Source: Candidatus Paceibacterota bacterium
GTDB taxonomy: Bacteria; Verrucomicrobiota; Verrucomicrobiia; Limisphaerales; UBA8199
DNA: 64,000 nucleotides
Direction of reading: 5' to 3'
Assembly (NCBI GenBank): GCA_035452965.1
Contig: DAOTCE010000026.1
Location: 1 to 64,000 of the forward strand
In this document: one piece after another, positions 26,394 through 35,601 of the stretch
Layout: every line of letters begins with the position of its first letter
How positions within the stretch are numbered: position 1 is the first letter of the stretch
Program-made: the position numbers and the translations under genes
The notes under the pieces: generated by a model
What the model was told of the DNA's origin: nothing
The model's input: the letters and a program-made list of their open reading frames with translations, nothing else
Databases searched by the model: none

Positions 26394-27020
26394 ATGACGA
26401 GCACTTTCAGGGCGCTACCGAGGCGGCTTTACGAACCGTCGGCGGCGGCAGTGGCGCCAGCGTTGCTGGGGCATTGGCTGGTACGGCGGACGGCGGACGG
26501 GCTATGCGGCGGGCTGATCGTGGAAACGGAGGCGTATTTGGCAGACGATCCCGCCTGTCATGGCGCACCGGGGCCCACAGCGCGCAACCGAGCGATGTTT
26601 GGAGAACCCGGGCACGCTTACGTTTACTTCATTTATGGCAACCACTACTGCATGAACGCTGTCTGCCGTCCGGCAGGTGTGGCGGAGGCAGTGCTCATTC
26701 GGGCGGTAGAAACCAACCTCGGCGAGAAGCTCATGCGGGAGCGGAGGCCGGTCGAGGCCACGCGGAACCTGACCAACGGTCCGGGAAAGCTGTGCCTGGC
26801 GATGGACATTGAACGCGACCTCGATGGGGCGGACCTGTGCAATGCACAATCGCCAGTGTTCATCGCCAGGAACCCCGCGGCGGCGAGGTTCCGCCGAGAG
26901 CGGGGACCGCTAGTCGCGACCCGGCGGGTCGGGCTGACAAAGGCGGCGGATCTTCCCCTGCGATTCTACCTAGCGGGAAGCGCGTTCGTATCGCAGCGGA
27001 AGCTCGGGCAGAGCAGATGA
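26394..27020 (+). CDS. DNA-3-methyladenine glycosylase, AAG/MPG family
   Basis: Alkyladenine glycosylase, of a fold unrelated to Tag. Family motifs: LLGHWLVRR, GGLIVETEAYLADDPACH (catalytic Glu and flanking residues), GHAYVYFIYGNHYCMNAVC, GVAEAVLIRAVE, and NLTNGPGKLCLAMDI. It excises a broad range of alkylated and deaminated purines. Start ATG 26394 fits the family; GTG 26373 is possible. The upstream part of the frame is translated from a REP-like G/C-rich sequence and is not expected to be coding. It is divergent from the DUF1080 gene. Confidence 0.92.
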   Translation: MTSTFRALPRRLYEPSAAAVAPALLGHWLVRRTADGLCGGLIVETEAYLADDPACHGAPGPTARNRAMFGEPGHAYVYFIYGNHYCMNAVCRPAGVAEAVLIRAVETNLGEKLMRERRPVEATRNLTNGPGKLCLAMDIERDLDGADLCNAQSPVFIARNPAAARFRRERGPLVATRRVGLTKAADLPLRFYLAGSAFVSQRKLGQSR

Positions 27021-27597
27021 TTAACTACGGATTAGCCGGAAAACACGGATAACGTAGTGATTTCGCATACCCACTAACCCGAATCGCCTGCCCATAGCGC
27101 AGAAACTACCCCAGCCACTATCGCTGGGAATCGTCTTTCCGGGCAGGTAGGTTCCAGACCCGCGCCGCAGGCCGGCTCAATCTGGCCACTCCTGCCATCT
27201 AACGCCCGGAATACTGGTTCCGACTGTCTCCCACATGCAACCCGGCTACAGCGATGGGACGGTGGCAATCCGGCGGGACCCCGGTGTGGTTCCCATGGGG
27301 GTCGGGCCCCATGGGAACCACACCGGATTATAACGAGCTTCACAAGGTTGCCACACCGGGACATCCGGCTGTCGCACCTATGCTGGGTAACCACCACTGT
27401 CCCAAAACTGGACACACTACAGATGTCCTCCGGGACGGCAATCCGGGGCAGCTTACTCGCAGGAGGCAGCATTCTTGAGGCTAACACCCCTTTCTGAGGC
27501 AAATCGATGGTCAATTGCCCCAGGGATTGAGCTGGACGGATGCGGCGGGATAGTGGAAAATGCGCACCAATACCTCACTTGGAGGAATCTACGCTTT
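27021..27597. other. Intergenic region with palindromic repeat B copy 1
   Basis: A 577-bp gap before rnr with no credible gene. Its main feature is the 46-bp hairpin at 27281-27326. Sequence around it shares short patches with the 45.2-45.8 kb gap (AACTACCCCAGCCACT near 27106; CTGGTTCCGACT near 27210; CACTGTCCCAAAACTGGACA at 27395-27414). GGAGG about 12 bases before ATG 27598 serves rnr. Confidence 0.6.
27281..27326. repeat. Palindromic repeat family B, copy 1
   Basis: Perfect 20-bp arms, 27281-27300 (CCGGTGTGGTTCCCATGGGG) and its exact complement at 27307-27326, with a 6-base loop. A near-identical hairpin lies at 45527-45572. Confidence 0.95.
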
Positions 27598-29787
27598 ATG
27601 GAACAGAAGATATTAGACCTGCTTAAGCGGCCGAATTATACGCCGTTGAATCCCGCAGAGTTGCGGGCACGGCTCGGGCTGCGCCGCAGCCAGCAAAGGG
27701 AACTAGAACACGTTCTGGCCCGGCTGGAGCGGAATGGCCAAATCGCGCGCATTAAGCAGGGGAACCGTTACGCGCTGCCGCTGGCTGCCGACCTTGTGCC
27801 AGGACGGATTCGGATGAACCGGCAAGGAGTCGGCTTCGTCGAAGCAGACGACCCGAAGATTCCTACCATCCGGGTTCCTTTCGATGCCACGTCCACGGCG
27901 ATGCACGGGGACCGCGTCTTGGTCCGACGGGATGCCCTCCCCCGCTTCCCGCGCCGCTCCGGGGCGGAGGAGGTCACTGGCCGGGTGGTGCGTGTTTTGG
28001 AGCCGGCGCGGACCCGACTGGTCGGTACGCTGCAGCGCGGCAAGCGGTTCCTTCATGTCATCCCGGATGACCCGCGCATCACGCACGACATTTATGTCAC
28101 GCCACCTCGCAATACCGGGCGCCCGGCCCAAGCGGGGGATAAGGTGGTGGTCGAGCTGCGCGAATGGAAGTCGCGCCACGCGAATCCGGAGGGCGAAATC
28201 ATCGAGGTGCTCGGCCCGCCCGACGCCGAAGGGGTGGATATGCTTTCGGTCATTCGCCACTACAATCTGCCGTTGCATTTCCCGAAACGGGTGTTGCAGG
28301 AGGCCCGCTCAATTGGCCAGGAGGTCAGGCCGGCTGAAAGGACCGGGCGGGTAGATTGCCGCGCGCATCAAGTGGTCACCATTGACCCTGAAGATGCCAA
28401 AGATTTTGACGACGCCATCTGTCTGCAACAGAGCGAACCCGGCTATTGGAAGCTATGGGTGCACATTGCCGACGTTTCGCACTATGTAAAGCCAGGAAGC
28501 GCGCTCGACGAGGAAGCAGCCCGGCGCGGGAATTCGACCTATCTGGTGGACCGCGTGGTGCCGATGCTCCCGGAGGCCTTGAGCAATGAACTGTGCTCGC
28601 TCAAGCCGCAGGTGGAGAGGCTGACGAAGTGCGTCGAATTCCTGCTCTCGGCTGACGGGCAGGTGCGGAGGACGCAGTTCTACCCCGCGGTGATTCGTTC
28701 GCAGCGCCGTTACAATTACCCGGAAGTACTGGCGCTGTTGCAGCGCCGGCCGCAGGATCCACTTGAGCGGATGCTGCACGACGCCAACGGGCTGGCCCAG
28801 ACGATCCGCCGGGCCCGGTTCAAGGCCGGATCGCTGGACCTTGACTTTCCTGAGACCAAGATACGCCTCGACGCCCGCGGGCGGGTGCTGCGTCTCGAGA
28901 AGGTGGAGAATGACATATCCCACCAGCTCATCGAAGAGTTCATGCTGCTGGCCAATGAAGCTGTCGCCGACCGGCTGATGGCGTTAAGACGTCCAGCGAT
29001 TTACCGTATCCACGAGCCCCCGGACGACAAGCGACTCCACGAATACCGTGAAGAGGTGCTGAGCCATCACGTTCAGTGCGGCAACCTTTCGAACCGCCGT
29101 GAAGTGCAGAAGCTGCTGGAGAAGCTCAACCGCCTGCCGGTCGGCCAGGCGCTCAAGATCGGCTTCCTCAAGTCGCTCATGCGAGCGCGCTACGCGGTCG
29201 AGCCGCTCGGCCACTACGGGCTGGCCAAGAAAAAGTACGCGCACTTCACCTCGCCGATTCGGCGTTATGCCGATCTGGTGGTGCATCGCGCCCTATTCCA
29301 GCCGCCGGGCCAGCCATTGGCCGTCGGATCGCTGAAAGAAGTGGCGGATCATATCTCCGAGACGGAGCGGAACTCTGACGACGCGGAGCGCGACAGCCGC
29401 GATGTGAAGATGTTCGCGTTTCTGAGTGCGCAGCTTAAGTCAGGGCATCCCCCACGGCACGAGGCGCTGGTCACCGATGTGCGGAACTTCGGGTTCTTTG
29501 TGGATGTGCCCGGGCTGGGGATGAGCGGGCTGGTGCCGCTCTCGGGGTTAAGCGACGATTTCTACCAGTTTGAGGCGGCGCGCGGCCAACTGCTGGGCCG
29601 ACGCACCCGGCGGGTGTTCAAACTGGGCGACAAGGTCGCAGTGCAGGTGGCAAAGGTGGACACGTTCAAACGCCAGGTGGACTTCAAACTGGCAATGCCT
29701 GCGGGCGCCAGAGCTGCCGGGCAGCCTTCGTCGGCTGGGTCCGCCACTTCGCATCGCTCAGGTGGCCGGCGCCAGCGGGCCTTTTGA
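27598..29787 (+). CDS. rnr: Ribonuclease R
   Basis: Processive 3'-5' exoribonuclease that degrades structured RNA. In order: an N-terminal winged helix (MEQKILDLLKRPNYTPLNP), cold-shock domains (residues about 65-210, with GRIRMNRQGVGFVEADD), the RNB catalytic domain (VVTIDPEDAKDFDDAICLQ, with the metal-binding Asp cluster, to about residue 590) and a C-terminal S1 domain (ALVTDVRNFGFFVDVPGLG), then a short Arg/Ser-rich tail. ATG 27598 is preferred because GGAGG lies upstream and the helix starts there; the frame is open back to a TTG at 27475. The last 30 bases overlap the convergent gene's end. Confidence 0.95.
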   Translation: MEQKILDLLKRPNYTPLNPAELRARLGLRRSQQRELEHVLARLERNGQIARIKQGNRYALPLAADLVPGRIRMNRQGVGFVEADDPKIPTIRVPFDATSTAMHGDRVLVRRDALPRFPRRSGAEEVTGRVVRVLEPARTRLVGTLQRGKRFLHVIPDDPRITHDIYVTPPRNTGRPAQAGDKVVVELREWKSRHANPEGEIIEVLGPPDAEGVDMLSVIRHYNLPLHFPKRVLQEARSIGQEVRPAERTGRVDCRAHQVVTIDPEDAKDFDDAICLQQSEPGYWKLWVHIADVSHYVKPGSALDEEAARRGNSTYLVDRVVPMLPEALSNELCSLKPQVERLTKCVEFLLSADGQVRRTQFYPAVIRSQRRYNYPEVLALLQRRPQDPLERMLHDANGLAQTIRRARFKAGSLDLDFPETKIRLDARGRVLRLEKVENDISHQLIEEFMLLANEAVADRLMALRRPAIYRIHEPPDDKRLHEYREEVLSHHVQCGNLSNRREVQKLLEKLNRLPVGQALKIGFLKSLMRARYAVEPLGHYGLAKKKYAHFTSPIRRYADLVVHRALFQPPGQPLAVGSLKEVADHISETERNSDDAERDSRDVKMFAFLSAQLKSGHPPRHEALVTDVRNFGFFVDVPGLGMSGLVPLSGLSDDFYQFEAARGQLLGRRTRRVFKLGDKVAVQVAKVDTFKRQVDFKLAMPAGARAAGQPSSAGSATSHRSGGRRQRAF

Positions 29788-30279
29788 AAGCGTCTTTACA
29801 GTTTCCACCTGCTTGATGAGCCAGTCACGTTTGACCTTGGTCAGGCGCAAACGCAGCTCCTGCAAGAAGACTTCCTTTTCACCCGAGACACGCGCCTCGC
29901 CCGTGACATAGACTTCCGCTGAAGTCTTGTCAGGTGCCAGGATGACTTTGATGTCAGGAAGCCGGATGGTGAGGTTCCTGCCGGCGCGCCGGACCGCCAG
30001 CGCACCCTGCATCAGCTCGTCCCGCCCGCTGAAGGTGTGGTGGACCCCGGGCACATCGAGCGTGACCTCGACATCGGGGGTGAAATACGCGGCCAGCGAA
30101 CTGGCAGTCCACGCCTGGGCCACGAGCCCCTGGTCCGAGGAGTGGGACGCGGCCTTGGCCATCTCGTTCAAACGCTTCTTAATGATCTTCTCCGGGTTGG
30201 GATAAAAAACGCTCCAGGCCCAAAAGCCCAGCGCGGCCAGCGCGGCCAAGAGGATAATTCGAATGGTCCACTCTTTCAT
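29758..30279 (-). CDS. Membrane-anchored protein with an NTF2-like domain
   Basis: A 173-residue protein with an N-terminal transmembrane anchor (IRIILLAALAALGFWAWSVF), followed by a soluble domain of about 140 residues. That domain has a helix-then-curved-sheet pattern (AAYFTPDVEVTLDVPG, ELMQGALAVRRAG, AEVYVTGEARV, LRLRLTKVKRDWLIKQVE) suggesting the SnoaL/NTF2-like fold. No catalytic residues can be assigned. Its ATG overlaps the lepB stop (ATGA), so it is co-translated with signal peptidase; it could act in envelope function. Confidence 0.75.
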   Translation of the reverse strand: MKEWTIRIILLAALAALGFWAWSVFYPNPEKIIKKRLNEMAKAASHSSDQGLVAQAWTASSLAAYFTPDVEVTLDVPGVHHTFSGRDELMQGALAVRRAGRNLTIRLPDIKVILAPDKTSAEVYVTGEARVSGEKEVFLQELRLRLTKVKRDWLIKQVETVKTLSKGPLAPAT

Positions 30280-30800
30280 AAGAGCACTTTGCCAAGGATC
30301 AGAGCGCGTGGCGCACGGCCTTGCGCATGCAATTCCCGCTGGTTGTCACGGTTGTCGCCGACAACGTAGTACTGGTCGGGCCCCACCAGCACAGGTTCGT
30401 GCTCCCAGTCGCACGGGAATTTGACATAGGGTTCCTCCAGCAACTTGCCGTTGACCAATATCCGGCCGCCATGGAAAACCAGGGTCTCCCCCGGCATGGC
30501 AACGATGCGTTTCAGATACATCCGGTGCCCGCCGGCCAGCAGGCGGACCGCTACCACGTCTCCGCGTTGCGGTTCACGGAACAGGTACGCCAGCCGGTTG
30601 ACGAGGTTGACCCCATTCTCCCGGTAGGTGGGCAGCATGCTCCCGCCATCTACGCGAACGGGCAGCAGCACATAGCGGAAGACGATCAATGAAACCGCGG
30701 CGAGCACGACAATGCGCACCACGGTGCGCTTGGGATTGCGCCCGATGAGCACCCGCTGCAGCCAACCGGCCCCTGGCCCCGCCTCGTTGCTTGTTGCCAT
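30276..30800 (-). CDS. lepB: Signal peptidase I
   Basis: Membrane serine protease that removes Sec and Tat signal peptides. One transmembrane segment (VVRIVVLAAVSLIVFRYVLL) precedes the catalytic Ser motif DGGSMLPTY (Ser 54 from ATG 30800) and the Lys motif MYLKRIVAMPGE (Lys 97); the box YYVVGDNRDNQ follows. At about 174 residues it is a compact form. The start at 30800 gives a normal N-terminus; the longer frame (to 30944) overlaps the divergent Gfo/Idh gene. It is coupled to the downstream NTF2-like gene. Confidence 0.92.
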   Translation of the reverse strand: MATSNEAGPGAGWLQRVLIGRNPKRTVVRIVVLAAVSLIVFRYVLLPVRVDGGSMLPTYRENGVNLVNRLAYLFREPQRGDVVAVRLLAGGHRMYLKRIVAMPGETLVFHGGRILVNGKLLEEPYVKFPCDWEHEPVLVGPDQYYVVGDNRDNQRELHAQGRAPRALILGKVLL

Positions 30801-30930
30801 ACCGATTATTCGTCTGTCGTCAGCGCTCAGTTCTGCTGCGCTGGAAGCCGCTACTCCACCGCAGCCGACTGGGTGCCGACAACCCAAAAATGTGCTTGTC
30901 GCGTCAGATTGGCAAGCGTAGGAAAGAGCC

Positions 30931-32259
30931 ATGCGCATTACCACGCTTCGCTCTTCATCGCTGACGCGTCGCCAATTTCTCTATTACTCTGCCCTGGCGG
31001 CCAGTGCAACGGCGCTGACCCGCCCGGTGTTTGCCCGCCTCAAGTCACGCCGCGTTTCAGCCAATGAGAAGCTCAATATTGCCATCATTGGCGCCGGCGG
31101 GCGAGGCGCAGCCAACACCAACGAGGTCAAGAGCGAGAACATCGTGGCGCTTTGCGATGTGAACGAGAACAACCTGAACGCGGCGGCGGCCAGGTACCCG
31201 CAGGCCAGAAAGTTCGTGGACTTCCGTAAGTTGTACGATGCGAGCAAGGACATTGACGCGGTGGTTGTATCCACGACGGAGCACACGCACGCCTTTGCGG
31301 TGATGCCGGCCATCCAGCTTGGCAAGCATGTGTACTGCGAGAAGCCGCTTGCGCACAGCGTCTGGGAAGCCCGGCGGATTGGCGAGGCCGCCACCAAGGC
31401 CGGCGTCACCACGCAGATGGGCACCCAGATTCATGCGGGCAACAACTACCGGCGCGTCGTGGAACTCATTCAGACGGGAGCGATTGGGCCGGTGCGCGAG
31501 GTTCATGTGTGGGTATCCCGCGCCTGGGGCGACGGCGGCCGGCCGGAGCAGGCCGTGCCGGTTCCGCCGCACCTGCACTGGGACCTTTGGCTCGGCCCCG
31601 CGCCGGAGCGGCCGTTTCATCCCAGTTATGTCGAAGGGCAGCCGCGTTGGTACAAGTATTGGGACTTCGCGGGTGGGACGCTGTCAGACCTGGGGAGCCA
31701 TTGGATTGACCTGCCGTTCTGGGCCCTCAAGCTGCGGCACCCGGTCACGGTCGAAGCCTTCGGGCCGCCGGTCAGTCCTGAAACGGCGCCCGCCTCATAC
31801 CACCTCACCTACGAATACGGCCCCCGGGGCGACTTGCCTCCCCTCAAGTTGACATGGTACCAGGGTGAGGACAAACCCGCGCCGCTGACCGAGAAACGGA
31901 TTCCCCAGTGGGACAACGGAGCCCTTTTCATCGGCGACAAGGGAATGCTGCTCGCCGATTACCAGAAGCACATCCTGCTGCCGGAAGACCAGTTTGCGGA
32001 CTTCAAGCGTCCGGAGCCGTTTATCCCTGACTCAATTGGCCATTGGAAGGAATGGATCGAGGCCTGCAAGACCGGCGGGCCGACAACGTGCAACTTCGAT
32101 TACGCCGGCGCACTGACCGAAGCGAATCAACTGGGCAACGTGGCCTACCGCACGGGCAGGAAGATCGAGTGGGACCCCGTGAGGCTCAAGGCCAAGGATT
32201 GCCCCGAAGCCGAGCGCCACATCCGGGGCAACTATCGAAAGGGCTGGAAGCTGGCGTGA
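30931..32259 (+). CDS. Tat-exported Gfo/Idh/MocA-family oxidoreductase
   Basis: NAD(P)-dependent sugar or inositol oxidoreductase exported by the Tat system (LTRRQFLYYSALAASATAL). The nucleotide-binding motif NIAIIGAGGRGAAN starts near residue 48; VYCEKPLAHS is the family EKP motif and GTLSDLGSHWIDLPFWAL the C-terminal signature. Exported members carry the cofactor folded with them. The substrate is unknown. The stop overlaps the GTG start of the next gene by GTGA, so the two are probably translated as a pair. A DUF1080 protein, often partnered with such enzymes, is at 25.4 kb. Confidence 0.9.
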   Translation: MRITTLRSSSLTRRQFLYYSALAASATALTRPVFARLKSRRVSANEKLNIAIIGAGGRGAANTNEVKSENIVALCDVNENNLNAAAARYPQARKFVDFRKLYDASKDIDAVVVSTTEHTHAFAVMPAIQLGKHVYCEKPLAHSVWEARRIGEAATKAGVTTQMGTQIHAGNNYRRVVELIQTGAIGPVREVHVWVSRAWGDGGRPEQAVPVPPHLHWDLWLGPAPERPFHPSYVEGQPRWYKYWDFAGGTLSDLGSHWIDLPFWALKLRHPVTVEAFGPPVSPETAPASYHLTYEYGPRGDLPPLKLTWYQGEDKPAPLTEKRIPQWDNGALFIGDKGMLLADYQKHILLPEDQFADFKRPEPFIPDSIGHWKEWIEACKTGGPTTCNFDYAGALTEANQLGNVAYRTGRKIEWDPVRLKAKDCPEAERHIRGNYRKGWKLA

Positions 32260-33458
32260 ACGAGGCAGCCCTCCGATTCGCACGCGTGCTGGGTGCTTGC
32301 CACCGGCGCACCCAGAACGCCAGAGAACTGTCGCATTCCAAGTCCCGATGGCACTGCGCGAGTTTCTTTGTCTGGGCGTTGACACTGCTCGCGGCTTTGC
32401 AGGTGGAGGCGGCTTCGGAGCCGGCCGGAAGAGCCGCGCCTGAGTGGGACGCTTTGTTTCAGCGGGAGTCCGGTTGGATCGGCGCGGACGGCAATTACTC
32501 GATTCCGCTCGCACGCGACACGACGCTGTGGCTGTTCAGCGACACCTTCGTGGGCAAGGTCAAGGATGGCAAGCGCCACGACGCCTCCATGATCAATAAC
32601 TCACTTGCCCTCCAAAAAGGAACCAACACCCCCCAGTTCTTCTTCGGCACGACTCCGGACGGCAAGCCCGCGTCGTTCATCAAGCCGCAACGCGGCACCG
32701 GGCGTGACTACTTCTGGCTGGCTCACGGCGCGCGGAACGCACAGGGGTTGTATTTCTTCATGCTGCGCGTCGTGACCATGCGCACTGACACGCCATTTGG
32801 ATTCAAACTGGTGGACGGCTGGCTCGCCCATGTCGCCAACCCGGATGACGCGCCGCCACAATGGCGCATCACGCAAACAAAGGTGCCGTTCACGAAGATC
32901 TCAAAGGATGGCGCGCTCATCTTCGGTGGCGCGGTGCTGTCCGAGGGCGGGTATGCCTACCTCTTCGGCGGGGACTCGCGATCCAAGGCAAAGAAGGCTG
33001 GCCATCCTAACGGGCTGGTTGTGGCCCGTGTGCCGTTGGATCGTTTGAGCGACTTCACCCAATGGCGTTTTCTCGCCAATGGAGCCTGGCTGAAGGACTG
33101 CCAGAGAGTGACTCCCCTTTTCCCCAACGTGGGAAGCGAGTTTTCGGTCTCCTGGCTGCCGTCGCGCAAGGCCTACGCGGCGGTTTACTCCGAAGGCATC
33201 GGCGGCAACATCCTGGTCCGGCTGGCGCCGGCACTGACCGGGCCGTGGGGTCAACCGGTCCGGGTCTATCGCTGTCCGGAAATGGACTGGCCGTCGAAGG
33301 CCTTCTGTTATGCGGCTAAAGCCCACCCCGCGCTGGCCAACGCAGCGGATGAGCTGCTGATTACCTACGCGGCCAACGCCTGGAACTTCTGGGACTTGTT
33401 CAAGGACGCCCGCCTGTACTGGCCGCGGTTTGTGCGCGTGAGCCTCCGTGCCGATTGA
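32256..33458 (+). CDS. Exported DUF4185/five-bladed-propeller-like protein
   Basis: Secreted protein that resembles DUF4185/DUF5005-type beta-propellers: SGWIGADGNYSIPL, TLWLFSDTFVGKV, repeated blade-like segments (ALIFGGAVLSEGGYAYLFGG; FSVSWLPSRKAYAAVYSEG) and an Asp/Trp-rich end. The start is GTG 32256 overlapping the upstream stop; the frame is open earlier but that part is the other gene's shadow. A signal-like hydrophobic stretch (CASFFVWALTLLAALQVEAA) lies about 30 residues in. Proteins of this type often bind or cleave glycans; no catalytic residue can be assigned. Confidence 0.75.
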   Translation: MNEAALRFARVLGACHRRTQNARELSHSKSRWHCASFFVWALTLLAALQVEAASEPAGRAAPEWDALFQRESGWIGADGNYSIPLARDTTLWLFSDTFVGKVKDGKRHDASMINNSLALQKGTNTPQFFFGTTPDGKPASFIKPQRGTGRDYFWLAHGARNAQGLYFFMLRVVTMRTDTPFGFKLVDGWLAHVANPDDAPPQWRITQTKVPFTKISKDGALIFGGAVLSEGGYAYLFGGDSRSKAKKAGHPNGLVVARVPLDRLSDFTQWRFLANGAWLKDCQRVTPLFPNVGSEFSVSWLPSRKAYAAVYSEGIGGNILVRLAPALTGPWGQPVRVYRCPEMDWPSKAFCYAAKAHPALANAADELLITYAANAWNFWDLFKDARLYWPRFVRVSLRAD

Positions 33459-33517
33459 TTCCCGCTCCCCTGCCCTTTTAACTTGAGCCAAGGCTGAAGT
33501 CAGCGTAGGAAAAGCAG

Positions 33518-34429
33518 ATGCCGATTCATCTGCCCGCCATTTCGCGGCGCCAGTTTCTCGCGCGTTCCCTGGCCGGGAGCGCGGCGTTTCTGTTCGGTTC
33601 CAGCCTGCTCGCCGCCTCCAGGCGGGCGGATCCAAACTCCTGGGCGTTGCTGGCGGATGTCCACATCGCCGCCGATGCCAGCCGCGTCGCGCGCGGTATC
33701 AATATGACGGACCATTTCACGCGGGTAGCGCGGGAGGTGCTCGCGCTGGAGAAGCGTCCCGCGGGCGTGTTCATCGCCGGGGATTGCGCCTATAACAGCG
33801 GGGAGACGGGCGACTACCGCCGGCTGGCAGAACTGCTCGAGCCGATCCGCGAAGCCCAGTTGCCTGTGCATCTTGCCCTGGGCAACCACGATCACCGCGA
33901 GCGTTTCCGGGAGGCGCTGCGGCAGGAAGGGACTCCCAAACACCCGCTCCCCGATCGGCAGGTTGCCCTGGTGCGCACACCCCGGGCCAACTGGTTCGTG
34001 CTGGACTCGCTGGAGAAGACGCTCTCGACGCCCGGCCTGCTGGGCGAAGCGCAGTTGCATTGGCTGGCGCGCACGCTCGACGCCAATCGCAAGAAGCCGG
34101 CATTGGTTCTGGTTCACCATAATCCAGGCACGATGACAAAGGTCGGAGGTCTCAAGGACACGGAGGCGCTCTACGAAATTATTCGTCCGCGAAAGCAGGT
34201 GAAGGCTTACATTTTCGGGCACACCCATGCCTGGACCGTCGAGCAGGACCCCAGTGGGTTACACCTGGTCAATCTCCCGCCAGTTGCTTACGTCTTCCGC
34301 GAAAGCGACCCCGCCGGCTGGGTTCATGCCACCTTGGAGCGCAAAGGCATGCGCCTCGAATTGCGTTGCCTGGATACAGCGCACAAGTCGCACGGCCAGT
34401 TCGTCCGGCTTCAATGGCGCGCGGGTTAG
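33518..34429 (+). CDS. Tat-exported metallophosphoesterase
   Basis: Calcineurin-like phosphoesterase with a twin-arginine signal (ISRRQFLARSLAGSAAFLFG). Metal-binding motifs: LLADVHIA (DxH), IAGDCAYN (GDxxx), LALGNHDHRE (GNHD), VLVHHNPG and FGHTHAW (GHxH). All five blocks are present, so a dinuclear metal site is expected. It would hydrolyse a phosphoester outside the cytoplasm; substrate unknown. It follows the DUF4185-like gene by 59 bases in the same direction, so it is probably in the same transcript. Confidence 0.92.
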   Translation: MPIHLPAISRRQFLARSLAGSAAFLFGSSLLAASRRADPNSWALLADVHIAADASRVARGINMTDHFTRVAREVLALEKRPAGVFIAGDCAYNSGETGDYRRLAELLEPIREAQLPVHLALGNHDHRERFREALRQEGTPKHPLPDRQVALVRTPRANWFVLDSLEKTLSTPGLLGEAQLHWLARTLDANRKKPALVLVHHNPGTMTKVGGLKDTEALYEIIRPRKQVKAYIFGHTHAWTVEQDPSGLHLVNLPPVAYVFRESDPAGWVHATLERKGMRLELRCLDTAHKSHGQFVRLQWRAG

Positions 34430-34465
34430 CTCCGGATTGCGGTCTTCCGCTCATTTCACGAGAGT

Positions 34466-35356
34466 ATGCGATTGATCGGCCACCTGGCGGACGAGAAGGC
34501 AGCGCGCACGTTCGCGGATTTTCTCTACGTGCGTAAGATTGACAGCCAAGTCGAATTTGAGAAAGCGGAGGGCTGGGCCATCTGGATCAATGACGAGGAC
34601 AAGATTGAAGAAGCCGCTGGCTTGCTGGCGACGTATGAACTGAATCCGGCTGATCCGGCCTATCGGACCGAGGCGAAGGGGGCGGCGGAATTGCGCGCCC
34701 AGGCTGAGAAGGGGGAAGCCGCTTATTGCAAGAAAGTGCGCACCCCGGGACAGATCTTCCGGCCCATGAGCAACTACGGCTTTGGGCCGCTCACTTTCGT
34801 CCTCATCGCGATCAGCGTGGTAGTAAGCATTTTGTCGGGGATGGGGAATAATCCCGGGCCGATTCTGGGTTTATTCATCACGGACTTTACGGCCAGCGAC
34901 CTCTTTGGATCGAGTCTTCCTGAAATCCGGCACGGGCAATTATGGCGGTTGGTCACTCCCATCTTCATTCATTTTGGCCCGCTCCACATCATCTTCAACG
35001 TGCTGTGGTTGCGGGATCTGGGCAGCATGATCGAAGGACGCCAGTCCTCGTGGACGCTGGCAGGCCTGGTGTTGGTCATAGCAGCCGGTTCGAACCTCGC
35101 GCAGTTCTTCTTTGGAGGTCCGTTCTTCGGCGGCATGTCCGGCGTGGTTTACGGACTGCTCGGCTACATTTGGTTGCGGGGCAAGTTTGACCCTGGCTCC
35201 GGCTTGTACCTGCATCCCACGACGGTCACGATGATGATCATCTGGTTCGTCCTCTGCTTCACGCCCATTGTGCCCCACGTGGCCAACGGCGCCCACGCGG
35301 CTGGCTTGGTCATGGGCCTTGGGTGGGGGTGGCTATCCAGCCTGCGCCACCGCTAA
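34466..35356 (+). CDS. Rhomboid-family intramembrane serine protease
   Basis: GlpG-like rhomboid protease. The N-terminal 70 residues form a cytoplasmic domain (MRLIGHLADEKAARTFADFL) followed by six hydrophobic helices. The catalytic serine is in GGMSGVVYG (Ser about 225) and the histidine in NGAHAAGLVMGL (His about 277); HFGPLHIIFNVLW is the conserved loop-1/TM2 segment. It cuts transmembrane substrates; the target is unknown. It lies 36 bases after the metallophosphoesterase gene. Confidence 0.93.
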   Translation: MRLIGHLADEKAARTFADFLYVRKIDSQVEFEKAEGWAIWINDEDKIEEAAGLLATYELNPADPAYRTEAKGAAELRAQAEKGEAAYCKKVRTPGQIFRPMSNYGFGPLTFVLIAISVVVSILSGMGNNPGPILGLFITDFTASDLFGSSLPEIRHGQLWRLVTPIFIHFGPLHIIFNVLWLRDLGSMIEGRQSSWTLAGLVLVIAAGSNLAQFFFGGPFFGGMSGVVYGLLGYIWLRGKFDPGSGLYLHPTTVTMMIIWFVLCFTPIVPHVANGAHAAGLVMGLGWGWLSSLRHR

Positions 35357-35426
35357 ACCAAGGTAAGCCGTCGCGCTGGCCCTCCCGGTGGGACCGACCA
35401 ACCGCAGGGACGTTTGACCCCATAAG

Positions 35427-35457
35427 AAAAACGGCGCAGTCAGCGAAGACTGCGCCG
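35427..35457 (-). terminator. Rho-independent terminator, minus strand
   Basis: A perfect 10-bp stem (CGGCGCAGTC 35432-35441 with GACTGCGCCG 35448-35457) has a 6-base loop. On the minus strand it is followed by a TTTTT run (35427-35431). It fits termination of the leftward FHA gene; it may also stop rightward transcription from the rhomboid gene. Confidence 0.75.
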
Positions 35458-35601
35458 CACCACATGAAAACCCTAACCTAACCCTGCTTAATTCGACCAC
35501 GAGCAAGGGATTCTGTTCAATCTTCCTTTCCGGCCTGGCGAAAACCATGCTGAATATGGTGACAAACACAGCCAGACAGGCTACTATAGATCCTCAGATG
35601 C

